64,000 nucleotides of DNA from UBA6522 sp965204155 (GTDB taxonomy: Bacteria; Pseudomonadota; Gammaproteobacteria; Steroidobacterales; Rariloculaceae): positions 3,348,001 to 3,412,000 of the forward strand of contig OZ241971.1 of assembly GCA_965204155.1 (NCBI GenBank). Direction: 5' to 3'. The notes beneath the pieces were generated by a model. It did not search any database and was not told the DNA's origin. It saw only the letters and a list, made by a program, of their open reading frames with translations. Position numbers and translations under genes: made by a program. How positions within the stretch are numbered: the first letter of the stretch is position 1; each line of letters starts with the position of its first letter. Positions 10,101 to 18,086 of the stretch are shown here, in pieces.

Positions 10101-11307
10101 TCGACAGCTCTCCAGCCTGAGACACCTCCTGGTCGCCGCGTGTCTTTACTGGGAACGCGAAGCGCTCGTTGAACTGATGGACAGCAAGCTGAGCGCCCGA
10201 AGCATGAATATGGCGCAGCGGGTGTACTGGCTCGGTGCGGGCTTGATCGTTTGTCCGGTGCGGTTTGTTGCGCGGGTTGAATCGTACGTGGCCGGGCAGG
10301 AGCGGCGTGTCCAGCGACTTAGTGATTTTTTGGCAAGCAGAAGCGAAACACCGCGCGTGTTGATTGAGCAACTGGACGCTGGGGCGCTGGCGCTACTGAT
10401 TAGAATGATTGGCGCCCTGCATCACCCGCATTCTCTGAATAATGAGTCCGAGACAGCGACAATTGTAACTCCGGGAATGGAAGCAACGGACCGAGTCCAC
10501 GGACTGATTAATCAACTGGCAACCGACGCGAGCGCCAGCGCATCGGAAGAACTTGAAAAACTGTCCGTACAGAAGAATCTTACCGCCTGGCGTACGCAAA
10601 TTGTCGACGCGGTGAGCCGTCAGAAGGCAATTCGGCGCGACGCGAGCTTTGAATACTCGGATGTCGGGCGAGTGGTGGATATGTTAAACAACGCCAGGCC
10701 GGCAAACGCCACCGACTTGGCGGCGGTGACGATGGATCAACTGAGACGAGCCGCACAGTGGATCCGCGTCGGGAACACTGATGCGTGGCGCAAATTCTGG
10801 AACGTCGACAAATTCGGCCGTCCTGAGAAACCGAAACCGGAGAACGAGGGACGCAACGCATTGATGGACGAGTTGCGATCCGGTTTGGAGAGGCAGGGTA
10901 TCGACCTTCAGCGGGAGGGTAGCTACGCCGAGGACAAACGGGCCGACATCCGTGTCGCATGCAGTGGCTTCAATGTCCCGATCGAGATTAAGAGGAGTTG
11001 CCATAAGGACCTATGGAGCGCCATGCGGAATCAGTTGATTGCCAAGTATGCCCGGGACCCGGGAGCGAACGGTCACGGTATCTACGTGGTCTTTTGGTTC
11101 GGGGATACCAAACATTGTCGGCCAACTCCCGGGATGGGCGGTATTCCGGCCAATGCTGGGGAGCTCGAGCGGTGCTTGGTGGAGGGACTGTCCGCGGAAG
11201 AAAGACGGAAAATCGCGGTTTGCGTGATTGACGTTGCGAATCCTCACGGCGCTAGTTGGCCTAGCGCATCCAATGTATCGAGACTATCGCCTTTGGGAAG
11301 AGTCTGA
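7111..11307 (+). CDS. Giant STAND/NACHT-like NTPase with C-terminal nuclease-like segment
   Basis: A 1398-residue protein. An N-terminal P-loop NTPase has Walker A GAPGSGKTTEF (about residues 46-55) and a NACHT-like Walker B, LFIDALDERRAG (about 87-98). A very long, mostly helical and repeat-like middle follows. Near the C-terminus is a PD-(D/E)XK-like pattern: DIRVACSG...VPIEIKRS (about 1280-1297), then a QLIAKYARDP helix and GIYVVFWFGD. This NTPase-sensor-effector layout resembles bacterial STAND defence proteins, but I cannot assign a named family. GTG at 7126 (GTGA overlap with the upstream stop) is an alternative start; neither start has a clear ribosome site. Confidence 0.75.
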   Translation: MVPGVVNDFVRRTCTEITGGESEAGRDSRTLGFEDLADTGAYVLLGAPGSGKTTEFERQAGKSGGLCVTARDFLTFEDRVEWHGVTLFIDALDERRAGRADGRTPLDAVRAKLEWFGRPKFRLSCREADWFGSNDREHLEAVAPDGVVRVLHLDSITEEDAEEILRRVYGIEEPQAFIGSARERGIDGMLVNPQGLGLLARAVKDDDWPSTRTETFELACEKLVREHNEAHRIAEPETADTEALMRAAGKLFAVQLLTGAEGFQRLQAEGTRDFPALEDLRDTEGNLLRRAVRTKLFTAPDGDQVLPFHRQIAEFVAARYLSKRIAEGLPVGRVLALVTGLDGAVVTGLRGLCGWLAAQCPSSRAELIARDPMGTILYGDVQGFTSGEKRRILDQIEQTAMENPWFLRAVEVDSRLGDLIYPEVGELFRDRTTDSKRDDRRQAFVCLLVEMLAHGKALDGVAPDLMDVVRDGTWWPRIRHGALNAYRVQRGDQTAVFAELKVLAQDLYAGQISDPDDDLLGSLLNTLYPEALSETEVLGYLRAPKRGGQVLSYEHFWQRIVGKRSSCEQLARLLDQLVEMRDWLYAEVGEHGQRSNALRRVPSNLLDRYLSICQDLPDPYRLFGWLGVAGWVGDWEFDTRLGGHAWDRIGRWIGERPELCKTLMELGLQHCINWMERSEGYSFNQMMWQERERRRFGAPLPVDFGSWCLDRATVSENRAASTWLIQRVADAVHRSNGREVSRKTVDVRIAGNNFLQRTFGQRLDELKANEQAEKNAQENAPQHLNERQRKWRERVRASEIELRENRADVRLLHDLAQAYLGGYWSVTGSTARERLNHLIGDDEELVETILAGFRGVLSRADLPSDDEAIRLRARQRMHVLSYPFLAGLNEMQSEVFAQDGLLDGDLAGLALALHYNVGVWSGSWDQADGRPLWYGKLLNEQPELVADVLIRSAKSTLRKGRDFSQHLYDLAYSADHKTVAYLAVEPLLRVFPVRCAARQLSSLRHLLVAACLYWEREALVELMDSKLSARSMNMAQRVYWLGAGLIVCPVRFVARVESYVAGQERRVQRLSDFLASRSETPRVLIEQLDAGALALLIRMIGALHHPHSLNNESETATIVTPGMEATDRVHGLINQLATDASASASEELEKLSVQKNLTAWRTQIVDAVSRQKAIRRDASFEYSDVGRVVDMLNNARPANATDLAAVTMDQLRRAAQWIRVGNTDAWRKFWNVDKFGRPEKPKPENEGRNALMDELRSGLERQGIDLQREGSYAEDKRADIRVACSGFNVPIEIKRSCHKDLWSAMRNQLIAKYARDPGANGHGIYVVFWFGDTKHCRPTPGMGGIPANAGELERCLVEGLSAEERRKIAVCVIDVANPHGASWPSASNVSRLSPLGRV

Positions 11308-11639
11308 TTACGGTAGGGTCGGATGCGGGGTGGCATGAAGTAAAGTGGGCGCGCGGGACGGATGTGGCCCACTTCCAATGCAATGTGAAGCCTGTAGGAT
11401 GTGTAAGGTTGAACGGCTCGTGGATAGCGGGCCGTTAGAATCCAGAAGTTTTGAACCTTGTTTCAATCCATACAGATGATGGTTATCGACTGCTCAAAGA
11501 CTGCCGGTCGGCAGCTCGCAGCAAGACGCGCCGTATTTATGGGAAGTGTGCAGATGGCATTTTCTAAAGAGCGCTGTGGCAACGAATTGACACTACGCGG
11601 ATAGTTGACTGTACAAGTTTTTTGCGTCGAGGTACTTAA
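11308..11639. other. Gap of about 330 bp with a hairpin
   Basis: It holds a perfect 8-bp dyad, AAGTGGGC (11343-11350) and GCCCACTT (11367-11374), with a 16-nt loop shortly after the STAND gene stop. There is no T-run, so a factor-independent terminator is doubtful. The rest looks like leader sequence for the next gene. Confidence 0.35.
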
Positions 11640-12869
11640 GTGCGTGAGGATGATGGACTGACGCCGTCCGAGCGGCTGGTGACCAGACTGTGTCAACGAT
11701 CTTTCCTGCGGTTATGGACTCATCCGAATCCCAAGGGAAAGCACGGAAATGAGCTGTGCGACTGTTTGGTGGTGTGCGGTCCTCACATCGTGATCGTTTC
11801 CGTCAAGCACAGCATTTACAGAGATACGGGAAATGTCACGGGTTGGAATCGATGGGCCAAGGCTGCGATTGAAAAGTCTGTCTCGCAAATCGCGGGAGCG
11901 GAACGGTGGCTGCGAACGCGGGATAGAGTGGAACGGCGAGACGGCAGAGAGATTTCTCTACCTGAACATAGCACTAGGCAATATCACAGAGTTGCCGTTG
12001 CTCTGGGCGGGAACGGCAATGTACCGCTGCAATGGGGTGATTTCGGCGGTGGTTTTGTGCATGTGTGCGATGAACAGGGTATTGATGGACTATTCTCCGT
12101 TCTGGACACTATTACTGACTTTGTGGAGTTTCTGGAAGCGAGCGAATCGCTTGTCAGGGACAAGACGCGTCTTCACTTCGATGGCGGAGGTATGGAAGAT
12201 CTTGTTGCGCTCTACCTTTTGAATGAAGGGACATTCCGACTGGCGCCGGTTGGGCAAACGGCACCTGACATGCTGATCTTAAGTAACGATCTCTGGCAGG
12301 GGCTCGAAGCGTCGGAAGAATTCAAAAGAATGAAGACGGAATTAAAGCCCAGTTACGCGTGGGATCGCCTGATCGATAGTTTCGCAGATGATTTGCTCAC
12401 TGGGGGTATGCTCGACATGCACAGTGGGCATGTTTCGGATGACGAATCGGCGCTTGTAACAATGGCTCTGGAACCCCGACGTAATCGATTGGTTTTGGGG
12501 GAGGCGTTTGTGGCGTTCTTGCAGAACCCTAAACGGAACACTGCGGCGCGGGTGGTTGGTGGACGAAATGGCTGCGCTTATGTGTTTACCATCGGAAGTA
12601 GCCAGGACCGAGAGTTCAGAATGAAGGAACTGGCACTGAGGTGCCTGGTTGTAAGGGGCAGATTGCCGCAGACCCAGACTGTTGTGGGTATTGCAACGGA
12701 TCGCCCGGGATCATCGACGGTAGGTTACTCGTGCGATATTGTCTTTATGCATGTGTCTCAATGGACAACTGAAGATGAACAGCGGGTTCAGGGAATCCAA
12801 GAAGACTTGGGATACTTCAGGAATGTTTTGTCGCCGGGCACAGACTCATTGACGACAGGAAGTAGCTGA
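11640..12869 (+). CDS. Nuclease-like protein (PD-(D/E)XK-type N-terminus), hypothetical
   Basis: A 409-residue product started at GTG 11640, with GAGG about 8 nt upstream. Residues about 30-60 read NPKGKHGNELCDCLVVCGPHIVIVSVKHS, i.e. E...D...(hydrophobic strand)...K. This fits the catalytic core of a restriction-endonuclease-like fold. The remaining 340 residues show no motif I recognise. It follows the STAND gene on the same strand and may be a partner or a separate defence gene. The nuclease call rests on the motif pattern alone. Confidence 0.6.
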   Translation: MREDDGLTPSERLVTRLCQRSFLRLWTHPNPKGKHGNELCDCLVVCGPHIVIVSVKHSIYRDTGNVTGWNRWAKAAIEKSVSQIAGAERWLRTRDRVERRDGREISLPEHSTRQYHRVAVALGGNGNVPLQWGDFGGGFVHVCDEQGIDGLFSVLDTITDFVEFLEASESLVRDKTRLHFDGGGMEDLVALYLLNEGTFRLAPVGQTAPDMLILSNDLWQGLEASEEFKRMKTELKPSYAWDRLIDSFADDLLTGGMLDMHSGHVSDDESALVTMALEPRRNRLVLGEAFVAFLQNPKRNTAARVVGGRNGCAYVFTIGSSQDREFRMKELALRCLVVRGRLPQTQTVVGIATDRPGSSTVGYSCDIVFMHVSQWTTEDEQRVQGIQEDLGYFRNVLSPGTDSLTTGSS

Positions 12870-13169
12870 CATATGGTGCGGGCACCATTAAGGACGATGA
12901 TGTCTGGAAATTATGAAATCCGATTTAGATGAGTTGCGCGGCGCTGAAGATCGTGGGGGATGCGGAAACACGTGGCCCAAATGTTGAAGCATCAAAGTAG
13001 CGAGACTGTTGAGCCTGAAGGATTGCGCTTGCTCAGACAACGGGGTTAGCGCACCGCACCGTGTATTGAAGACTACGGAGAATACAATACATTGACCTGA
13101 GCGATTTTTTTTGAATCACTCGATAGCACTGATACCATTGATTGTTTGAATTAGCGGACAGATAGTGGG
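12870..13169. other. Gap without a supported gene
   Basis: The only structure I see is a tight dyad, ATGGTGC-gg-GCACCAT, at 12873-12888 directly after the upstream stop. Short frames here lack ribosome sites and homology. Confidence 0.3.
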
Positions 13170-14153
13170 TCATAAATTGGAAAATTGAGCCCATAAGGGA
13201 CGGTGGTCTGAAAGGTGGTAACGAAGATAATCGCAAAACAAAGTCCGCGCTTTATCGATTGAATGTCTTTGATCTAGTTCCCTCCAATAATTCGCGAATA
13301 CGGCGCCATCGAAATCGAATACTCCACTTGTCTGGTATCGTTTCTTTACTCGTCCAGGAAAAAAGGCAATTTGGTCGTATTGATTGTCCGACGCGATTGC
13401 GGAAGCTATACGAGTTGAATGCAAGGGAACCTGCAACCCGCGCTTTGTCAATGCGGTGAAAATTGGATCTCCGGGTTGTGCCTTAGGTATGTTGAGGTCG
13501 CCTAGGACTATCACATTTCGTTCGTAGGCCCCGCTCCTTTGCTCAATGTCGGCCCATCGCCCAAGCGCGTACGCTTCGAGAGCTCGACGATTCTCGTCAT
13601 CGGTGCTGGTGGACCCAAAAAAGAGATGGGCGTTGACAAGTATGAATCCAAAATCATGTTTGCGGAAAGCAACCGCGTAGGGATTGCGATCGAATCCAAG
13701 AAATCTCTGCTTTATGCCCTTAATCCTAATGTATCGGTGGGATCCAGGAGCAATTGCGATTTCCCCTGCTAGCGACCGCAGTGAAACGACATCGTTATCG
13801 TAGAGGAAAACCATACGCTCTTGATTGCCGCCGACATCGGTAAAAATAGTACGCCACGACTCGGGCAAAAGCGCCTTTATTTCCCAAGCGTCGGATAGAT
13901 TTTTGTTAACCTCTTGTATTGCAACGACATCAAACCAAGAGACTATCTCTGCGAGTAGCATAAGATCAGCTTGGGTACGCATCTGGCCAGGATCGCCCAG
14001 ATTTGCTATGTTCCATGTGGCTACGAGCAGATTTTCTGTATCTCGGGGCGGAATGGATCGGCCAGGCTCTTTGTCACGCCAAGTCCTGAGGGCCCTGATC
14101 TCTGAATCAATATTGAGTGATAAAGTAACTCCAGGATCAGCAAATGCAGGCAT
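13170..14153 (-). CDS. Endonuclease/exonuclease/phosphatase-family protein (copy 1)
   Basis: A 327-residue member of the EEP (DNase I-like) superfamily. Visible motifs in order are LLVATWNIANLG (about 42-53), FDVVAIQEVN (about 74-83, metal-binding Glu), NVIVLGDLNIPK (about 215-226) and LSDHRPLWAQF (about 313-323, catalytic His). There is no clear signal peptide, so it is probably cytoplasmic. EEP members cleave phosphodiester or phosphomonoester bonds in DNA, RNA, lipids or sugars; the substrate cannot be told. It is divergent from the next gene and distantly related to the EEP protein at 16307-17173. Confidence 0.8.
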   Translation of the reverse strand: MPAFADPGVTLSLNIDSEIRALRTWRDKEPGRSIPPRDTENLLVATWNIANLGDPGQMRTQADLMLLAEIVSWFDVVAIQEVNKNLSDAWEIKALLPESWRTIFTDVGGNQERMVFLYDNDVVSLRSLAGEIAIAPGSHRYIRIKGIKQRFLGFDRNPYAVAFRKHDFGFILVNAHLFFGSTSTDDENRRALEAYALGRWADIEQRSGAYERNVIVLGDLNIPKAQPGDPIFTALTKRGLQVPLHSTRIASAIASDNQYDQIAFFPGRVKKRYQTSGVFDFDGAVFANYWRELDQRHSIDKARTLFCDYLRYHLSDHRPLWAQFSNL

Positions 14154-14318
14154 CAGAATACTCCAACTTTAGTTATGGCTGGATGTAAATGTAATTGACG
14201 ATATATTAGGCAGTAGAGTTTAGGGCTTTTAAGGCATTGCCGTCAAATGCGCAGTAGACAACCCTAGCGGCAGGAGTTTATCCAGTAATGTCAGATTTTT
14301 AATAGAGAGGTAAATTAA

Positions 14319-15413
14319 ATGATGGGTTTTGGAACATTTCGACTTGAAGTCATTGCTTTGCTGGTCTTGTCTCTATCAATAGCATTGCCAGTAACTCTAA
14401 AAGCACAACAACGAAGTGCAGATTGGCTGATTGTAGGCGGATCACCTCAAGCAGTTGATGTAGCGTCGCTGCCAGGAGCTAGCGACAACGTTAGAATTTC
14501 TCCATTTACTCCTGAGACACGCTCCGCTCCGTATGAAGCCATTCTGACGGTCGACACGAGTAGCGCGACAGACCTTTTGGAAATGAGTGAGGCAACTGCT
14601 GTCTGGGATCATACGTCCTTTGCGGGGCCCTTTCTACACGTCATACCATTTGATGCATATTCTGTAACTAGCGCACAGGATTGGGAGCGCGTTAGCAGTG
14701 GATTAGAGCAACAAGACAATAACACGTTAATCATTTCTGAAGCACATGGGGAATTCAGCATATTGGAATACCAATCCCGTGATCAGATTAGGCGACGGTG
14801 GGATGACTTATTTAATCAGTATGCGACGATGCGCGTACTGGGCTTTGATAATACGGTTTATGTTGAACCCATCTCTGATAACGCAGGGGACGCACGTGTT
14901 GAGATTCTTCGTCGATACTCTGATGAACTTGGATCAATTCAACGATCTCGGAGCGAGGTGGAATCACATTTTATAATAGACTCACTGTTCGATGAAGTCG
15001 CTGAGGCAAACGCCAGCAACGATGAAATTGCAGCGCTTGCTACGGTGTGGAATACCGAGATCCGCCAAATAATTCAGCTAGAAAATCTGGACGAAGAAAA
15101 CCTCTTTAAGGTCGAGCAATTCCTAATCAACGTAGATGTCGCGTTGACTTCAAGCAGGGAAAACCATTGCCTCGTGACGGTATCTACTACCGGCGGTGAG
15201 GGGGCAGAAATTGAATTTTACAAGTCATTGCTTGATCCGAACAGTGCTACGGATTTCGGTTCGTCCACGGCGCAGAGACTAGTTGAACGTGCGCGTTGGA
15301 CTTTTGTCTCATATCGGTATATTGACGGTGAACGAGTTGAATCAGGCCGTCGCGAAAACGTAGAATTTCCCAGAGATAGCACACATGAGGTGTTGATTCA
15401 GGAGATACTTTAG
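14319..15413 (+). CDS. Secreted hypothetical protein
   Basis: A 364-residue protein with a clear signal peptide (LEVIALLVLSLSIALPVTLKA, cleavage near QQRS). A good ribosome site (GAGAGG) lies 9 nt before ATG 14319. The mature part is acidic and helical with no motif I recognise. Base composition is clearly more AT-rich than the tra genes, suggesting separate acquisition. Only 18 bp separate it from the next membrane-protein gene, so the two probably form an operon flanked by two EEP-family genes. Confidence 0.7.
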   Translation: MMGFGTFRLEVIALLVLSLSIALPVTLKAQQRSADWLIVGGSPQAVDVASLPGASDNVRISPFTPETRSAPYEAILTVDTSSATDLLEMSEATAVWDHTSFAGPFLHVIPFDAYSVTSAQDWERVSSGLEQQDNNTLIISEAHGEFSILEYQSRDQIRRRWDDLFNQYATMRVLGFDNTVYVEPISDNAGDARVEILRRYSDELGSIQRSRSEVESHFIIDSLFDEVAEANASNDEIAALATVWNTEIRQIIQLENLDEENLFKVEQFLINVDVALTSSRENHCLVTVSTTGGEGAEIEFYKSLLDPNSATDFGSSTAQRLVERARWTFVSYRYIDGERVESGRRENVEFPRDSTHEVLIQEIL

Positions 15414-15431
15414 GATTTTAGGAAACCAGCC

Positions 15432-16076
15432 TTGCCTCCGTCTATTTCAGATTATAGAAAGAAAATTAAAATCGTTCTTGGTGCGATAGCATGCTTGGGA
15501 GGGACTATTTTTCCACGGTTCATTGAAGCGTGGGCTCCAGATATGATTCCGCCATACCCGAATGATATCGTGTCATTTGCCAGTTACTTCTCCGTCTTTG
15601 TCGGAATGTGTTTGTTTTTGATGGGTTACAGTTGGTCAATTCAAAGGAAGCGTAAATTAGCTGTCAGGTTTTTCTTTTGTACGATTATTCTGGGAATGGC
15701 ATGGTTAAGCTCTAACGCCTTCTTGGTGGTTACCACGACGGATGAATATACGGGAACAGGAGGGGCGGAAAGCGAAGCCATTTACACCAATCGCGTTATC
15801 CGAGGTTTCGGGTTGAGGGAACGCCCTTTGGAAGCCATAGCTAATGGGGAGGTTGAAAATACACCCGTCACGCTTTTGAGGGTGTTTGGAGAAAATTCTC
15901 CGAAACTAATTTGGAACTTTGTGGAGTTAGCTGAACTTCTAGTCTGGACGCCATTTCTGCTATTTTTTATGGGGATACTCAGCACAATCACCTTACTTGT
16001 TCTACAAGAATATGGTGGCTCTACGTCGGCGGACACTGCGGAACCTGAGAGTTTCGCTACCAACGGCTCCGAGTAA
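15432..16076 (+). CDS. Membrane protein, hypothetical
   Basis: A 214-residue protein started at TTG 15432, preceded by AGGAAA at good spacing. Four hydrophobic segments are visible: IKIVLGAIACLGGTIF (about 12-27), FASYFSVFVGMCLFLMGY (about 48-65), FFFCTIILGMAWLSSNAFLV (about 79-98) and LLVWTPFLLFFMGILSTITLLVL (about 169-191). The loop at about 100-165 is soluble. No family recognised. It is likely co-expressed with the secreted protein before it. Confidence 0.6.
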   Translation: MPPSISDYRKKIKIVLGAIACLGGTIFPRFIEAWAPDMIPPYPNDIVSFASYFSVFVGMCLFLMGYSWSIQRKRKLAVRFFFCTIILGMAWLSSNAFLVVTTTDEYTGTGGAESEAIYTNRVIRGFGLRERPLEAIANGEVENTPVTLLRVFGENSPKLIWNFVELAELLVWTPFLLFFMGILSTITLLVLQEYGGSTSADTAEPESFATNGSE

Positions 16077-16306
16077 TTCTGCTAGCGGACACATTTGCAG
16101 GAGTAGGGATTTCCACGCAGTAAAAAATTATGTGCGATTGTTTGCCTAGATTACAGGGTAAGTTGTATTTTGGGCTGAGATGATGGTTGAGTAATCGGTG
16201 GTATGAAGCCACATTGGTCGTTCTCGTTTGGATAGCGGTGTAGCAATTGCGAGTACGGTCACTTGTCAAGTAATGGTTGGAATGCGTCTCGAACGTTTAG
16301 TGTTGG

Positions 16307-17173
16307 CTACGGGAATTGGAAAGTTCCAACAATCGGTCGATGGTCAGCATAGCCGTGACTATCGTTTTCGCAATAGTCTGGGGTTGTAAATTGAATTTCG
16401 GTTTTGGCGGAGTCCATCAAGAAGCCAGGACTATGGTATATCTGGTCAAGCATCGAGTTATAATTTGGATTGCACTGTGTCTTATAAGGGTTGTCCGGCT
16501 CGACCCAAGTGAGAACATCGTCTCTAGTAAACTCACGGAAGGCAAGGGAGTCGACTTGGGCAGCCGTAAGTCCTGGTCGAATTGGAATATTGGTATCACC
16601 GATTAGGATCACAGGAACCTCCGCTGTGGTAATCCAATTGGCGATGAGCTTAGCCTGATGTTGTCGAACGGGAATGCCTTCACCGCAACACTTGAGGTGC
16701 ACATTCCCAACGTAGAACTCCGTATTTGAGCGGTAGTGCAATAAGCGCAAGAACAACGCTCCACGCAGACCCCAGTTAGCGCTTCCGTAGTAGTCGCTAC
16801 CTGGTTCCGATCGAATAGAATGCAACTCTACGGTCTCAATCTGTCGAAAAATGTCAGTACGATAAAGGATGCCGAGATAGTCGGGCTTGAAGTCCGGGTC
16901 GCTGCTGTAGCCTGATTCGCTACGGACGTAACGCCAATTACCGCCACCAGAGTTCCTGGCTGCGTCGCGATAGCGTACTAGCGCGTTTTCGCTTTCAACT
17001 TCTTGTAGTCCCCAAATATCGACACCATCGACGCTCGTTATGGTCTCAGCTACGAGAACAGATTGTGTGTTGCCACCCGATTCGGTATTGAACGTGGCAA
17101 TCTTTATCTCTTCTGCCTGGGCTGGAGCAATTGCGCACGCAAAAGCTAGGAAGACTGTCTGGCGCCAAGTCAC
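16307..17173 (-). CDS. Secreted endonuclease/exonuclease/phosphatase-family protein (copy 2)
   Basis: A 288-residue product when started at GTG 17173, which puts an ideal signal peptide at the N-terminus (TWRQTVFLAFACAIAPAQA, then EEIKIATFN). Longer in-frame starts (ATG 17278, ATG 17359) would give an unusual N-terminal extension, though ATG 17278 has GGAA upstream. EEP motifs: IKIATFNTESGG, VDIWGLQEVES, FYVGNVHLKCCG, VILIGDTNIP and the terminal YADHRPIVGTF. It is therefore probably an exported phosphodiesterase or nuclease. It points toward the membrane-protein gene, so the two EEP genes bracket 14.3-16.1 kb. Confidence 0.75.
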   Translation of the reverse strand: MTWRQTVFLAFACAIAPAQAEEIKIATFNTESGGNTQSVLVAETITSVDGVDIWGLQEVESENALVRYRDAARNSGGGNWRYVRSESGYSSDPDFKPDYLGILYRTDIFRQIETVELHSIRSEPGSDYYGSANWGLRGALFLRLLHYRSNTEFYVGNVHLKCCGEGIPVRQHQAKLIANWITTAEVPVILIGDTNIPIRPGLTAAQVDSLAFREFTRDDVLTWVEPDNPYKTQCNPNYNSMLDQIYHSPGFLMDSAKTEIQFTTPDYCENDSHGYADHRPIVGTFQFP

Positions 17174-17611
17174 GCGGAATCGATGAGTGTGAATGGAGGG
17201 GTGAACTTCGCTAGGTTCGCAAGCCGAAGAACAACTTGGATAAGGGATCGCAATGCTGCATAGACTGATATGTCTCATCGGTATTTCCAGCTGCTGTGTT
17301 GACTCAAGGGCATTGTCGGACTGCGTGGGCATCGTGTCAATTGACATGTAGTTTACCAATCGTTTGATGGACGGATCGGCTGCGGAATTGGCTGGCAGCG
17401 GAGTGTATCGTAGGCGCTTGACTGTTGGGTTTGCATGGAGAGCATAGCGAGAAACAGTGACTTGGAGGTTTTATTTCAGGTTGGCCCATCGTGTGGCCGA
17501 AATTTTGTGATCGCAATGCTTCAAGCGATCTGAAAGCCAACGATAACGCCTGAACGGCGTCGGATGAACTGCATACATATTAGAAGTAGTGAAATTGGCT
17601 GCACGGCCGAT

Positions 17612-17656
17612 TTCGGGAGGCAGGGGCCGGAGGTTCAAATCCTCTCACCCCGACCA
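17612..17656 (+). repeat. 3'-half of tRNA-Pro(CGG), attachment-site copy 2 (inverted relative to copy 1)
   Basis: All 45 nt match copy 1 from TTCGGGA in the anticodon loop to the terminal CCA, and identity stops at both edges. No 5' tRNA half precedes it, so it cannot encode a tRNA. Its orientation is opposite to copy 1. It lies beside the truncated integrase at 17746-17916 and so probably marks a second, partly deleted or rearranged island. Confidence 0.85.
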
Positions 17657-17721
17657 GAAAAAAATAATAGTTTCAACGAGTTAAAGACTTGACTCGCTGA
17701 TCGAATTTTGCAAAATCGCCG

Positions 17722-17749
17722 CTGATTCTTTGCGATCGCAAAGAATCAG
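17722..17749. repeat. Perfect 28-bp palindrome next to the truncated integrase
   Basis: Each 14-nt arm reads CTGATTCTTTGCGA / TCGCAAAGAATCAG with no spacer. It lies between attachment copy 2 and the integrase remnant, whose stop codon falls inside it. It could be a core or accessory site for a recombinase, a dimeric repressor site or a deletion junction; there is no T-run to make it a terminator. Confidence 0.6.
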
Positions 17750-17916
17750 GCCGCAAATCGGCTTTCCCCGACTAGGAATCGCGCGAGATTCCCTTCAGTT
17801 TCGCGGCGGTTTCGAGTGCGCGTCGAGAGCTGTCTTCCGTCCTTGTGCCGGACAGGTTGGATCCCCTGGAACGGCCATGACCGCGGCCGTCCTGGGCAAC
17901 AGGTTCGTTGCGGCAT
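17746..17916 (-). pseudogene. Truncated tyrosine integrase (N-terminal remnant, copy 2)
   Basis: A frame of 56 residues. It matches the start of int at 3904-4998: VRHKDGRQLSTRTRNRRETEGNLARF versus IRYEGRRRFSTHTRNRREAEGALARF. Homology ends about residue 47 and the catalytic domain is missing. The 5' part overlaps the excisionase-like gene out of frame, the same arrangement as in copy 1. It cannot be an active recombinase. Confidence 0.75.
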
Positions 17917-18068
17917 TTCCGAATCAGGTCGGGAATGGTCGAAGGGTCGATCCGGCGGGCTCTGCCCATCATCACCAGATAGCCGTGTTTTTCCGCGGCG
18001 GTGCGCAGCGAGCCCGGCGGGACGCCGAGTTCGGCGGCGGCTTCGTCGATGGTGAGCAGTCGGGGCAT
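17772..18068 (-). CDS. Excisionase/AlpA-like helix-turn-helix protein
   Basis: A 98-residue protein. Residues 1-45 look like an excisionase-type winged HTH (LTIDEAAAELGVPPGSLRTA, then a GRARRIDPSTIP wing). The C-terminal part is charged (SGTRTEDSSRRALETAAKLK). It is the intact paralogue of the amber-interrupted gene at 4812-5147. Its 3' end overlaps the integrase remnant. With its integrase lost it may act in trans on the other copy's site or merely be a relic. Confidence 0.7.
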   Translation of the reverse strand: MPRLLTIDEAAAELGVPPGSLRTAAEKHGYLVMMGRARRIDPSTIPDLIRKCRNEPVAQDGRGHGRSRGSNLSGTRTEDSSRRALETAAKLKGISRDS

Positions 18069-18086
18069 CGGCCGTCAGGCAGCCGG

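Noticed and set aside
11343..11374. Rho-independent terminator after the STAND gene
   Set aside because: The 8-bp stem has a 16-nt loop and no following T-run, so I list it only as a hairpin.
13033..13236. Small minus-strand ORF after the EEP gene
   Set aside because: It lacks a ribosome site and overlaps the 3' end of the EEP gene in another frame.
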